This document shows, in pieces, positions 35,585-48,649 of a stretch of DNA of 64,000 bases. A program made the position numbers and the translations under genes. Source of the DNA: Anastatus disparis (lineage: Eukaryota; Arthropoda; Insecta; Hymenoptera; Eupelmidae). The stretch is from positions 372,001 through 436,000 of the forward strand of contig JAFFSR010000009.1 in NCBI GenBank assembly GCA_017163975.1, written 5' to 3'. Position 1 is the first letter of the stretch. Each line of letters opens with the position of its first letter. The notes under the pieces were generated by a model. That model was not told the origin of the DNA. It made no database searches and saw nothing but the letters and a program-made list of their open reading frames with translations.

Positions 35585-37697
35585 ATGAAAATCATATTTC
35601 CACAATGGTACGCAGCTATCGGAGGTAAGAATTTAGATTTTATTTTTTTCATTGTCATCTAACCATTAAAAAAATATTATATGATTATACATTTTTAAAA
35701 TTTTTTTCGAGGTTTCGAATAATATTATTAAAGAAGAAAAATATTTTAGCTCTTATTCGAAACTTATTACTTACTCTCAGTAATTTTTTTGTGTTTAAAA
35801 AAAATTAATTACTTCTCTACTTGTTTTTTATCAAAAATTGAAGATAATCTTTAAAACATTTACACTATGAAAAATATGTGTAAAAAAAATTAATATTAAT
35901 TATTTAAAAAAAGAATCAAACATTTGATTTAATGACCTACTTCAAATAATTTTTATGGTTTCGTACTTTTGGTATTATATCTTGTTATAAATGGATAGTT
36001 TAAAACTTGACTTTTTGTCTTTATTTCCATTATTTTGTTTTTGTTAAACTTATATTTCCTTTTTCTCTAAAATTTAAATAAAATAGTTTTAAAAGTTTCA
36101 AAATGATGTATAAAAATATTTAATTTTTTTAAAAATCATTTTCGTTTTTTGTAAACTTGATTTTTTTTTATAAAGTATAACTAGTTTGAAGATTAAGACA
36201 CAATAAAAATTATTAACAGTAAAAATTAAAACACTTTAATCCTTTCATATTTATTTATTAGAAAGTAAATATGCAGTAAATGTCTATGATCTTTAATATT
36301 TATCTTGTTTGAAGATTAACGCAATTCCACATTGTTTATTAGTTAATACAGCATACATTTAAATAATCTAATAATTTGTTTCAGTAACGTTACTGTTGAT
36401 GCAATTGGGTTTCCTGGGAGGATGGGCATCTCCAACCATAGCAAGACTTGTTTCACCAAATTCACCAATTCCGTTAAGTTCTACCGAAGCATCTTGGGTG
36501 GCATCCCTTGTGAATCTGGGACGATTTTTCGGTGCAATAGTCGGTGCCGTTGCCGTTAATTATCTTGGCACCAAACAATCTATTCTTGTAACTTTATTCC
36601 CAATAGCCATTGGCTGGCTGATTATTGTCTTCGCCAATGCTGTTGAGTGGTTGTACATATCGCGGTTTTTAAGTGGTCTTGGCATTGGGATGTCCTTTAG
36701 CTCATTTCCTCTCTACATTGGTGAAGTGTCAATTACCGAAATACGAGGTGCTTTGATATCAATGGCGACAGTCGGAGGACCCTTTGGTCAAATTATAATT
36801 AGTATCACTGGATCATATTTATCTATGAGTGAAGCAGCATCTATAAACTTAGGATTATGTTTATTTCTAATAATAATTTTTTACTGGCTTCCTGAATCAC
36901 CTCATCATCTTGTTAAAGTTGGAAAAAATGAAGAAGCAAAAAAATCTATCGATTGGTATAGAGCTGGAAATGGGGTTGAAAAAGAACTAGATGCGGTAGA
37001 AAAATTTGTGGCATCTACCATTAATGATAGTTTAGCTGACAAATTCCGAGAATTTAAAAATCCATCAATTAGAAAGGCAACTTTTCAAATTATCGCCCTT
37101 TTTACGTTTAGTCAAATTTGTGGATTAAATAGTGTTATTTTTTACATGGAAACTATTTTAAAACGTGCCAAATGTACCCTTATCGATCCATCACAAATTG
37201 TCATTTATGTTAACATTTGCGGTACTGTTGCTGCTCTTCTCTCAATAGTCCTAATCGATAAATTTGGACGAAGGTTTTTAATTCTGCTATCTAGTATCGG
37301 TATTACCACGTCAATGATCATGATGTCGACTCATTTTTTTCTCATCGATATGAATATAGACGTAACAAATTTACAATTGATACCCATAACATCAATGTTC
37401 CTTTACATAATATTTTTCTTTATCGGTTTAATGCCGGTGCCCAGTGCTATTCTAAGTGAAATTTTTCCTGCCAACGTTAAGTGCATCGCAGCTTGTATCG
37501 CTAGCTTGACGGGAGCAATAATGGCATTCATATCAGCTAAAACTTATCAGCCAATGGTTGATTTAATAGGAGAAAAATATGTATTTATGATATTTGTAAT
37601 ATGCGCAGTCATGATCATACCGTATGCTCTTATTTTAATGCCAGAAACTAAAGGTAAAAGCTTACAGCAAATACAAGACGAATTTATAAAAAAATAA
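35585..37697 (+). CDS. Facilitated trehalose transporter Tret1-like, gene C
   Basis: Exons 35585-35624 and 36385-37697 with a 760-bp phase-1 intron. 450 residues, the shortest N-terminus of the array (13 codons: MKIIFPQWYAAIG). The body keeps RFLSGLGIGM, YIGEVSITEIRGAL, PESPHHL, DKFGRR and PETKG. TM7 reads FSQICGLN, so the first Gln of the QQ signature is Ser. TM10 reads PVPSAILSE. The reading frame is intact with 12 predicted TM helices. The start is the first ATG upstream of the conserved PQW motif and lies in gtaa-free sequence that matches exon 1 of the neighbours in length and phase. Confidence 0.92.
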
Positions 37698-38895
37698 ATT
37701 TTTTTTATTCATAATTATTTACTTAAGTTTTAATTGTAATAATTTACGTAATTTATTTTTTATATTTGATATTCTCAGGTGTTAATATTGTATTATAGCT
37801 TTACTTTTGAAACACACATTGTAAATATATTTTATATTGTAAGATTTAATTTATAAAAATTCCTTGTCACATATCAAAAATTGTAAAATTATTTTTTACA
37901 TTTCATGAACCTGCTTTTATGTATTTTCTTTGATGACATGTTAATATACATTAAACAAACCTGCTTTAGAATTTCAATTCATTAATTTGAGTTAAATATT
38001 TTTAATATTCTCGAATTTGATAATCATTTGAATCGCTCATTTGTTCATTATTTGTATAGTATAATTCTGACTTTCTAACCTTCAACTTTGTCTATTAGCA
38101 TGCACAGTTTATTTACTAATCATTTATGAATACATTATTGATGTAACTAGTTTATTCTAAACTGAGAAAATGTATACTCTCTAAGTTTAAAAAGAAAGTC
38201 GTTAATGTTAATTTTAAACTAAGATACTTTGTATATAAATCTAAGAAAGTTAATTATATTACATCATAGTATTAAATGAAGAAAAACAAAGTTTCAGGTT
38301 AGTTTTGAATAAAAACATTTTCACAGTTAATAATTTTATTTTAATAACTTGAAAATCAGAGAAAACTAATACCGTAGCACAATTTTTCATTTTAGACATT
38401 TTCAACTAGTTTCAAGGAATACGCGTAATGTTAATTCCACATCATACAAACTTATCCTTGATAATAAATTATTTAAAGATAAGCTATACTTGCTTTAGTC
38501 ATAATAAGGTAATAAAGATGTACACTTAAATTATTTAAATTGTTAATTAATAATTTTATATTTTTAGTTGAAATATTTAATACTTCTAATGAATTTTAAT
38601 TTTAATTCTATGGGTTCTAGAAAAAGACTTATATTACTTTAACTTGTAAAAACTTAAAAATGCTTTTATCATTAACTCTACAATCAAGATTTGGTTTAGT
38701 ATATGCAAAACATTATTTGAATTCTCTTTTTTTTTACATAATAGAATATAGAATAACTAACATTTTTAATCTTCTTCAGAGTTCGAGTGTTTTGAAAATT
38801 AACTAAAATTCATATCTTATCAGCAAAGTGTTTCTCAAATAGTACTGTATAAAAGAAAAAAAAATTGATATGGATTCTTTGCTATTATTATTAAA
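37698..38895. other. Spacer between transporters C and D
   Basis: No gene or clear repeat recognised. Confidence 0.5.
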
Positions 38896-41800
38896 ATGGC
38901 TTTAGAAGCAGAAGAAAAATTTGTTTTTCCGCAATGGTTTACAGGTTTTGGAGGTAGAGTATAATAAGTTATAGTTTCATAAAAAATAGTTGTTAGAATT
39001 ATTTTAAATTAATTTACTTTCCATAAATTATTTCCTTTGGCAAACTCTAGCTTGCATAACTTAAAGTTTATATTTTTATCAATATTGCATAAAATTTTTA
39101 AAATAAACATTAAATTTATTTCTTTTACCTTGGATAAAATTATGTTGAATGAATGTACATTCATAGTTTACTGTCGTGTTCATCTAAAAGACAACTGTGT
39201 AAATATTGAATATATTATACAATAACTTTAAAATCTATTTATATTACTTAAACATTTATGTTACTATATTTAAAATTTTTTAATCTAATCTCATGTTTAA
39301 ATCAACAATTACATGATGCATCAGCGAAAAGCATCGACCAATTAAAATTTTTAGAGGTTTTACTTCTAAGACATCAATTTTCTTAGAAAGGAAAATCTAC
39401 ATTTTTATGATGGATTAGAAATGGTTTTTTTACGATTTTAATATTTTTAGTTAATAAACAACATAATGATACCGATATTTGATCAATGACCTTTTTCAGT
39501 CAAGATTTTGCTAATATGCAAAATTCAGAAAAATTATTTATGCACTTAAAATTTAAGAGTTTGTTGTAAACAGCAACAATAATTTTTTAATTAAAAGACG
39601 GTCGGATCAATTTTGTCAACTAGCTCAAAGAGGCGCTCTGGTAAAGTAAGAGAAATAAGTAAAATATTTTTTATTTAATGAATTTACTTCAACAATTTCA
39701 TAATGTTAGTCATTTTTTCTAGCTATATCCATTTAGAATAATTACCAGTACTAATCTTGCTTAGCAAATATAAAATATTATAAAATAAAAAATAGACTTT
39801 AATACATTAACTTTAGACAGTAATGGAAGGTCCACATTATTTTATACTCATATTTATAGTTTTATAGCAATATTTTTTTAGCAAGATTAGTATTGGTAAT
39901 TATTTTACATAAATATAGCTAGAGAAAATGACTAACACCATGTAATTATTCAAAATAGAAATGTCTGGAGGAAATGATTATATTAGTGTTGTATAATTTT
40001 TTAATTATTAAGCGAACAATAATTTGCCTTATAAGGAGCAATTAAGGTAGCTGTGAAACAATTGAGCGTTCACAATACAGAGTAATTAAACGGTGTTCCA
40101 TTATCCTTATAATTATCGTTTGAAAAATAAAATAATTACTTTTAACAATATAAAAAAATTTTATTTACAAAAAAATGAATACTTTTTAACGGACAAAAAT
40201 AGGATTTAGAACCAAGAGCGCTGGTCTGTTAAAACTGTAGCTCTTAAATTAAACATATGCTTGATCTAAAAAAAATTTTTATTTGGCTCCATAATAGAAA
40301 ATCTTTTAATTTTTAAACAAAATCTACTAAAATTAAAAAGAAATCTTTTTCATTTATAAAATTAATTGGGTATTTTAGAATTATTCAATATTTTAAACAG
40401 ATTTATTTTAGGACCTAGCAGAAATATATTTAAATCAAATCGTTAGACTTCCGTAAGCATTATAAATATCGTGAAAAATAGTACATTACGTAATTAGGGA
40501 GTAAAGTCGCATATTTCTCCCGAGGGGAAGTTTGCTACCCGAGCAAGCGAAGCGAGGGGAGTAAATTCCCGAGGGAGAAATTAGACTTTACTCCCGTGTT
40601 GCATAATATGCTTTATTCCTACCTCAACAATGGTCATTTTATTAACTTAAAAAAGGCAGGCACAATATGAAAATAATTGAAATTAAAAATTTAGTGTTAA
40701 ATCTTATAAGTTTTATAATATACCCTTTTTATTGAAATTTGATATTTTTCTAATTATTTTCATTAGTTTATTTAATGAATAGACTATACATCTTTTTATT
40801 TTTTTCATCAATGTTGATTCCAGGCATTTTCAAAATGCACAAACATTTTACTTTTTTCTGTGATTTTAGAGCTTTAAAAAAGGTTGTTAAGTAAAATAAA
40901 TTTTGTAATATTTATTCCAGTTTACCTAGTCCCTATACATGTTTCTGTACGTTAGCAGGTATTTTCATGAATTTTATTTTTTTTTAAATCAATTTTCTCA
41001 TAATCCATAAAATGAAATATATTTTATTCAATATTTTTACAGGTGATCGCGATTTGGAAAGAGTTATACTAATACCTATTTTTCTCCTTTTATTAGAGCG
41101 TCGTACTGAACCAAGCTGCGAAATTGATCTGACTTCTACATAACTGTATTTAAAAAAAACAAAAATGATAATGTGAAAATTTACAGATTATTTAATTATT
41201 ATAATTACATTTTTTAAATGGGAAAGTGGGGCGCATATAACAGATTATTCAAATCAATTTTTTGGTCAATATTTCAACACTTCTTGTATGATATTCTAAT
41301 TATTGCATAGATGATAATAATGAATTTTTGCACAACGTAGAATATTTGAATAAGCAAACAAAAAATAGTTAATAATTCAAATCATGATTGTTTTGACATG
41401 AAAAAATTTTAATAATTGTTTTTTAACTTAAATCTTTTGAAATAAAAATTCTAGTTTTTTAATGAATTTAATCACCGTACAAAATTTAATAATGTTTCAT
41501 TCTATATTTAACGCCTGTTCTAAAAATTTTTTATTTTAGAGTAAAATGACTAATCACAGACAAAAGTATTTTTTAGAATTTGATTTACTTCTTAATTTCC
41601 ATTATAAAAATCTTTCCGAAAAACTGAAAAATTATTATCTTATATTTAATTATCCGCATACAATATTCAACTACATTGCCGTATTTATTAAATTATTGCA
41701 TAAATCTATTATGTCAGTAACAAAGCAGTATTTGTAAACTTGGTATTGTGTGCGAATAATTAAAAAATAATAAAAAAAAATTGTTTAGTTCGTGAGAAGG

Positions 41801-43568
41801 ATTTTCATAAAGAAAATTAAAACATAGAACAAATCCTTAAATAGTACATTACACTACAAGTGAGCGAAATAGATCGTTACAACACAAATAGATTTTGTCA
41901 CCCGAGCGAAGTAAGAGTGACCCTGTTTTTCACACTACTCTACTTTGCTCTTCTATCCCAACTTTTGAACAAATATTTTATTATAAAATGTTATTTCATT
42001 TTAATCTTAAATATTATTTCATTTTCGAATCGCGGTATTTTTGACAATTGTAGTATATGCCGATCTGAAATCTTTGACTCCTGCATTTCGTCTCCCTTGC
42101 TATGCTCGGGTACCAAGCTCGCATTTGTCAGAAATTACTTGTCTGTAATTAATTATTTTATTTTAAACTAAATGTTTTACATAATAATTTTTTAAATGAA
42201 TTCTTTTAAAAAAAAGCTATCAAAAAGAATAATAATTATTACTTTTTTATTGTAGTGACATTACTTATGATACAATTGGGCATAATGAGTGGATGGACAT
42301 CACCAACATTAGCATACCTTATGGGCCCACATTCACCAATACATTTAACTAATTCTCAAGCTTCATGGCTTGCTTCTCTTGTAAATATTGGTAGATTATT
42401 TGGCGCTGTTCTTGGTCCCGTAATAACAAATTACTTTGGTAGTAAGCGAACAATTTTCATCACTTTATTTCCAATGGCTGTAGGTTGGTTAATTATTGCG
42501 TTAGCCAATTGTGTAGAATGGTTGTACGTCGCTAGAATATCTAGTGGTCTTGGTCTTGGAATGGCTTTTGGCATATTTCCACTATATATCGGTGAAGTGT
42601 CAATGCCTGAAATTCGCGGTGCCTTAATATCTCTTGCAATTTGTGGTGCACCCTTTGGCCAGATCGTCTCGAGCATTTGCAGCTCTTATTTATCTATGAC
42701 ACTAGCTTCATCTATTTATTTTTCTCATTGTTTATTGCTTATGTTTTTATTCCTGTATTTGCCCGAGTCGCCATATCATTTGGTCAAAGTGGGTAATCGC
42801 AATGCGGCTATAAAGTCAATTAATTGGTATAGATCTGGTAAAGGTGTGGATGTGGAATTGGAAGCTGTTGAAAAGTTTATTGCTTCCAGAAACATGCAAA
42901 CTTTTATTGATAACTTAAGAGAATTTAAGTCACCGCCTATCAGAAGAGCCATTTTCCAAATAATTGCCCTTTATACATTTATGCAATGGTGTGGTTTAAA
43001 TAGTATAATATTTTATATGGAAATAATTTTAGCGAAAACGAAATTTGATTTTCTGGAGCCGTCATCAATCGTGATATTAGTTAACGTATTTGGAACCTTA
43101 TCATCAGCATTGTCGATATTTCTTATTGACAGATGTGGCCGAAGATTTTTATTATTAATATCTAGTATTGGGGTTACTATTTCTATGCTGATTTTGATGA
43201 CTCAATTTATACTTAATGATTTAGACTCTGATAAAAAGCATTTCCAATGGCTTTCAATGAGTGCCATGTTTTTATTCATTATTTCATTTTGCATAGGCTT
43301 AATGCCAGTTCCAAGCGCTATTTTAAGCGAGACCTTTCCCGCAAATTTTAAGTGTATAGCTGCCTGTATAGCTGGTCTAACGGGAGGATCAATGGCATTT
43401 TTATCTGCAAAATCTTATCAGCCACTGGTGGATCTGATGGGTGAAAAATATGTATATATGATTTATGCTATTTGTTCAGGAATTGTCATACCGTACGTTA
43501 TATTTATAATGCATGAAACAAAAGGTAAATCTTTGCAACAAATACAGGATGAACTCATGAATGAATAA
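38896..43568 (+). CDS. Facilitated trehalose transporter Tret1-like, gene D
   Basis: Exons 38896-38953 and 42256-43568, joined across a 3302-bp phase-1 intron, the longest in the array. 456 residues. Exon 1 encodes MALEAEEKFVFPQWFTGFG; its donor ggaggtagag is weaker than in the other genes. The body keeps RISSGLGLGM, YIGEVSMPEIRGAL, PESPYHL, DRCGRR and HETKG. TM7 reads FMQWCGLN (first Gln is Met, with a bulky Trp following the second). TM10 reads PVPSAILSE. The intron holds a MITE (39703-39937), a palindrome (40496-40605) and a related motif (about 41866), which explains its length. Intron expansion may affect expression. Full-length sugar porter. Confidence 0.9.
39703..39937. mobile_element. 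Foldback MITE in intron of transporter D
   Basis: Inverted arms: tgttagtcattttttctagc is answered by gctagagaaaatgactaaca. They continue with taattaccagtactaatcttgc / gcaagattagtattggtaatta. About 235 bp. Confidence 0.75.
40496..40605. repeat. Imperfect palindrome with GAGCAAGCGAAGCGAG core
   Basis: The left arm gggagtaaagtcgcatatttctccc is matched by the reverse complement of gggagaaattagactttactccc on the right, around a GC-rich centre containing cccgagcaagcgaagcgag. It lies in the intron of transporter D. The following attcctacctcaacaat is shared with about 26466. Confidence 0.7.
41866..41935. repeat. Related motif with CCCGAGCGAAGTAAGAG
   Basis: It reads gtgagcgaaatagatcg, then gtcacccgagcgaagtaagagtgac, a short palindrome (gtcac...gtgac) of the same style as the 7861 and 40496 hairpins. 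Degenerate. Confidence 0.45.
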
Positions 43569-44309
43569 TTTTTTTTATTCGATCAAATATGTTATTAAAT
43601 ATTTTACTTTTGTACATATTAAGTTAATATTCATTTGTACATGTGCTCAGACTATAACTTTGTATTATGTTAAAAACTATTGTAATTCTTTGTATTAAAA
43701 TTAAAAAAAAACTCGAATCATTGTAATAAATGTTGATTGATTCGATTTCTCTTGAATTATTAGATAATATTAACATTTTATATCATTAAATATATTATCA
43801 ACCACTAGGACATTCTAGAATTAAGAGGCATTATAATCAGCTGCATCATAGTGTATGACTTTCAATCTTTAAAAATAGAAGAAGACATTAATGAGAAATT
43901 CGATAAGAAAAAACATTTACGAAATTAAAATTTTCATATACATTTTTTTGTTAATTTTAAAAATGATGTGTTATATTATGCTAGGTCATGATTTCTTCCC
44001 CTTCCATTCTAGCATTAATATATATTGGAAAAATTTTGTTGATTTAATATTATTTTGTTTCATCTACAAGTAACAAGTGAGTTTCCACAAATCTCTAGAA
44101 TCAGTCTGTGTGTTGACATCGCCAGAGTGAGACGAAAAAAATGTAAAAGACTCAAAAGTACTTCGGTGATTATTCTATTTCTTAAGTTGCTTTCTCCTGT
44201 CCATTAGTGATTACATAAACTTTCATTTGATCGTTAATTTATTATAAACCTTTAGAATTCAAGGAAAAGTATTTTTTACAAATTGAGTAACTTTTCAGTG
44301 ATATTAGCC
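43569..44309. other. Spacer between transporters D and E
   Basis: No gene. An aataaa at 43725-43730 is a plausible polyadenylation signal for gene D. The cttttcag at 44290-44297 could be the acceptor of a 5' UTR intron for gene E. Confidence 0.45.
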
Positions 44310-46442
44310 ATGATTTTAATAAAACAAAGTCAAACTATTATTTTTACACAATGGATCGCAGGAATGGGAGGTAAGCTTTTATTTCAAATAATTATATTTT
44401 TTTATATAAAAGTAGAAACTACAGTTGAAACTGCAGGATATGATTCTTTGGTGAAAAAGAATAAATCCATGTTTTTTTTTGTACTAATATACACTAAAGA
44501 TAAAGATATAAATGTTTTTTTTTTCAAAAATATAGAGAAAAGAAGCATTTTTAAGAACTTGAATAACTAAAAAACCAGAGCTCTTGCAGAAAGATATATA
44601 AAGAATAAAAGATAGTACAAATTAAATACTTAAATTTAAACTCTGTTGCATGAAAAGAGCTCACGTGGTTCAAAAGTTACTGATGATTAAAATATGCTAA
44701 TCAAATAGCAAAAAAAAATTGATCTATATTACATGCTAAAAATATTAACAAATACGTAGTAATATTCAATTAGACACTAATTTTGAACCACAAAAGCTTT
44801 TCTAATGCAATAAAGCTTACATTAAAGTATTTGAATTGTACTTTTTTTATTTTCTATACATTTTTCCATAAGAGTTTTAGTTGTTTAATTTTTCAAGTTT
44901 TTATAAACGCTTCTTTTCACTGAATTTTTGAAAAAATATCTATATCTTTGTCTCTAGAGTCTATTAACACAAAAATTAATCGAATTTATTATTGGAACGA
45001 CTCAATCATGTTATCAATAATCAATCCAGTTGCTGTTTTGTTCCTCCGTGTACAAGGTTATGTAACTGTAAAGTAATGAAAAATATAAAAATTAATTTTA
45101 TGAAAATTGCTGTAAAAATATAAAATTTATTTCAGTTACTATGCTACTACTTCAGATGGGTTTCGTGAGTGGCTGGGCATCGCCAACACTGGCAAAACTA
45201 ACTTCCCCGGATTCACCTATCGTATTGAGCCCAGAACAAGCTTCTTGGGTAGCATCTCTTGTGAACTTGGGTCGCTTTTTTGGTGGTATTATCGGCGCCA
45301 TCAGTGCAAGTTATCTAGGTAGTAAACGTTCTGTAAAAACCACCTTATTTGCAATAGGTACAGGCTGGTTTATTATTATGTTAGCCAAAAGTGTAGAATG
45401 GTTATACATAGCTAGAATATTTTGTGGTGTCGGACTTGGTATGGCCTACAGTACATTCCCACTGTATATCGGTGAAGTGTCAATGCCAGAAACACGTGGA
45501 GCTTTAATAGCCTTGGCTAGTTGTGGTGGTACTATTGGCCAATTATTAGCCAGTATTGGTAGTGCATACTTGAACTTAACTATATCTTCATGTATTTATC
45601 TTATACTTTGTCTTATGGCTGTAGTAATGTTGTTTAAGCTTCCTGAATCACCACATCATTTAGTCAAAATTGGAAAGCTTGAAGACGCGCGTAAATCAAT
45701 TACTTGGTATAGAAATGGCATAGAAGTTGAAAAGGAATTGAACGCCGTTGAACAATTCGTCGCTTCTGATGGAGAAAAAAATTTTATCATGAAATTACGA
45801 GATTTCAAGACACCATACGTTAGAAAGGCTATCATCCAAATAATTGCTTTATTTACTTTCATGCAAATTTGTGGCATGAACAGCGTCTTATTCTACATGG
45901 AAAAAATTTTACAAACAGCCCATTTCTCGATCATTACTCCACGTCAACTTGTCATCCTCGTAAACCTATGTGGCATTTTTGCTGCGATCCTTTCAATATT
46001 TTTAATTGATAAATATGGACGAAGATTTTTACTGCTTACGTCAGCTGTTGGGGTGTCTATATCAATGTTTATTCTTATGAGTTATTTCCTTCTCGCAGGC
46101 AAAGTTTATTCATTTGACATAGAATGGTTCCTTATGGGTTCTCTGTTTATTTTTATAACGTCATTTTGGATTGGTTTATTCCCTGTACCCAGTACTGTTT
46201 TAAGTGAGACGTTCCCAGCAAATATTAAAACAACAGCAGCTAGTATAGCAAGTCTCACCGGAGCAACCGTAGCTTTTTTTTCATCTAAAACTTATCAACC
46301 ATTAGTTGATTATTTGGGCGAAGCTTATGTATTTTTAATTTATGCAATATGTTCAGTGATTATTATACCTTATGTTCTGTTCTTTATGCAAGAGACGAAG
46401 GGTAAAACTTTACAGCAAATACAGGATGAACTTTCTAAATGA
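44310..46442 (+). CDS. Facilitated trehalose transporter Tret1-like, gene E
   Basis: Exons 44310-44370 and 45136-46442 with a 765-bp phase-1 intron. 455 residues. Exon 1 encodes MILIKQSQTIIFTQWIAGMG, where the usual PQW is TQW. The body keeps RIFCGVGLGM, YIGEVSMPETRGAL, PESPHHL, DKYGRR and QETKG. TM7 reads FMQICGMN, with Met for the first Gln. TM10 reads PVPSTVLSE. The frame is intact with 12 predicted TM helices. Last gene of the head-to-tail array; nothing related follows in the window. Confidence 0.92.
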
Positions 46443-46621
46443 ATTTTTTAAACTGGCATCGGCAAAAATTATTGTACAAATTTTCTAAAACTTTATTGAG
46501 CTTTTGTAAACGAAATCATTGTATAAATTGTATAAATTTTAAAACTTTATCGTACTTTTGTAAATGAGATAATTGTACGAATTGTATAAATTTTATGTAA
46601 AAACCTATAATTTTTAAGATC

Positions 46622-46833
46622 TACACGGAGAGAATTTTTCTATATAATTTACAATGTGATTCTGTATGAAAATTACGGGCTGGTTACCGTAAAAATTATA
46701 GGATGAACTTTGAATTTCGTAAATGTATTCAATAATATTTAAAGAATGTGTCTATAAAATAACTTAAAAGTATAAGGTGTCCTCCGATAGTGACGGTCAC
46801 CATAATTTTTATAGAAAAATTCTCTTCGTGTAA
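46622..46833. mobile_element. MITE with TACACGGAGAGAATTTTTCTATA-type ends
   Basis: The left end tacacggagagaatttttct is answered by agaaaaattctcttcgtgta at the right. Length about 212 bp. The ACACGG terminus and following AGAA resemble the outer element at 48650-49607, so the two may belong to one superfamily. Confidence 0.65.
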
Positions 46834-48649
46834 TAGAAATAAAAAAACCATTTTTTACAGTACTTAGCGAAGTGAATAAAGCAAGATTCAGTGAAAGAAT
46901 GTTAAAGTATTATCATAAAATAAAGCATTTATAAAAAAAATTATATTTCTTTGTTTTTTTTTAATACATAAATAAAATTTTTCATAAAAAATATATTTAA
47001 TTGGAAAATTTGTTTCATGAAATTAATTTACTCTAATTGTTGATTTTTATTGTATTATTGATTATATTATACCTCGGCTATTAATTTATCTCTTCACTTC
47101 TCAAGTAAAAGTTATTATTAAAGTCAACTTCACTTTCATAATTATTTTTTTCTTTTACAATAACCAAGAAGCGGGGGAGTGCGCAGAAAGCAAGTATTAC
47201 CATCACCGAAAAAATCGATGAAAATCATACTTTAAATATTGAAAATATGGAAAAAAAATTCTAAATTGTTTAAAATTCTCTAATACAATTTTCACGCTAA
47301 ACATATGTGATAAAAAAACTATTTTTTATTAATTAACTTGATAAAAGAATTGAGTTAACTTGATGGCAAACATTAAACTTGAAGAATTTTGTCGCAAAAG
47401 TCGTGTGCTCTTAGATCCGTAAAAGTAAATGAATTTGAAAGAGGAAGCCTCAGAAAAGTGAATACAAAGAGAAAGAAAGATAAAGTAGATACTATGTATA
47501 CATAAGGTCGTTAAAAAGCAAACGAAAAGGAGTGAGCGAGAGACAGGGAGAGAGAGAGAAAGTGAACGCAAACGCCCCTGAAATCAGACACAACAACGAT
47601 CGATGCGGTCGGGCGTACGGCATGCGCTTCAGGCGCACCCGTATATACGTTGTACAATTACCATCGACACCATCGCGTAAATACCACAATATTTTTCTTT
47701 ACTTTGTTGTAGAACTTGGAAATTTTCAGAATGCAGATGTTAACTTCGTAGACATTAATCGAATTTCTGATTTTGAAAAATTTTTCAACCTATTTCTGAA
47801 TATATTTATAACTGTTTTAAGCTTTCCGTTTTTTATGTTTTTATAGCTTTATATTTTGAACTTTATTTATAGATATCTTTATTTTTTAAACTTCATATAG
47901 CATTTAAGAAAATCAAAAAACATTTGTTTCAGTTAAATAATTCAAAAATATTTCATAAATTTTTATAAAAAGTTTTTTATTTCATTAATTTTCTTGTCAT
48001 TACAAATAATTTAAATAAATATACAAATTAAACGAACCATTACAATAAAATAGAATTTGAAAAAAAACTTTTTGCAGCTTTCACATCAATATTAAATAAA
48101 AAAAATTTTATTTTTTTTCATTAAAATGCTTTTTATCAGTGCGTATATATACATATAAAAATCGTGTGCATGGCTATGCTTAAAGGTATAGCTAAAAAAT
48201 GGTAAGGTGGTATGAAACGACACAGCTGCCGACGCAGAAAAGAGCTTGCATTTTTCATCGGTCGGCGGCCAAAGGTATATATTGCCTTCGCTTACTGTAA
48301 GTAATTGGATCTCGGCCGTGTTAGCAGCACTCGACGAAAAGTTAAAAGTAAAAGAATAAAAAGGGAAAGGAAAAAAAAAATGATAGCGTTGTAGACTTTT
48401 TATCAAGTTCGTTATTAGCCATTACTTTATACAGTACTGCAGTATAAATTTTTCTTTAAGATTAATTTTTGCATAGTAGATTGTATTTAATTTGTTTTAT
48501 TTTTTTTTTTTTTCATAAAATAATCAAATTTTTGCAATGAAAATTTTAAAAAAGATTGTATCATGTGATTTAAATTTTTTAAATTTATAACTATTAATAG
48601 TAAATTTAAATAAGGTAAGCAACACAGACACTGTTTTGTAAAAAAAAAT

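Noticed and set aside
41546..42171. Small + strand ORFs (63 and 103 codons) upstream of transporter D exon 2
   Set aside because: They lie within the intron, overlap repeat motifs and have no recognisable domain.
47532..47846. 104-codon ORF in a less AT-rich patch
   Set aside because: Starts without ATG support and overlaps opposing frames of similar length; composition looks random. Possibly regulatory DNA.
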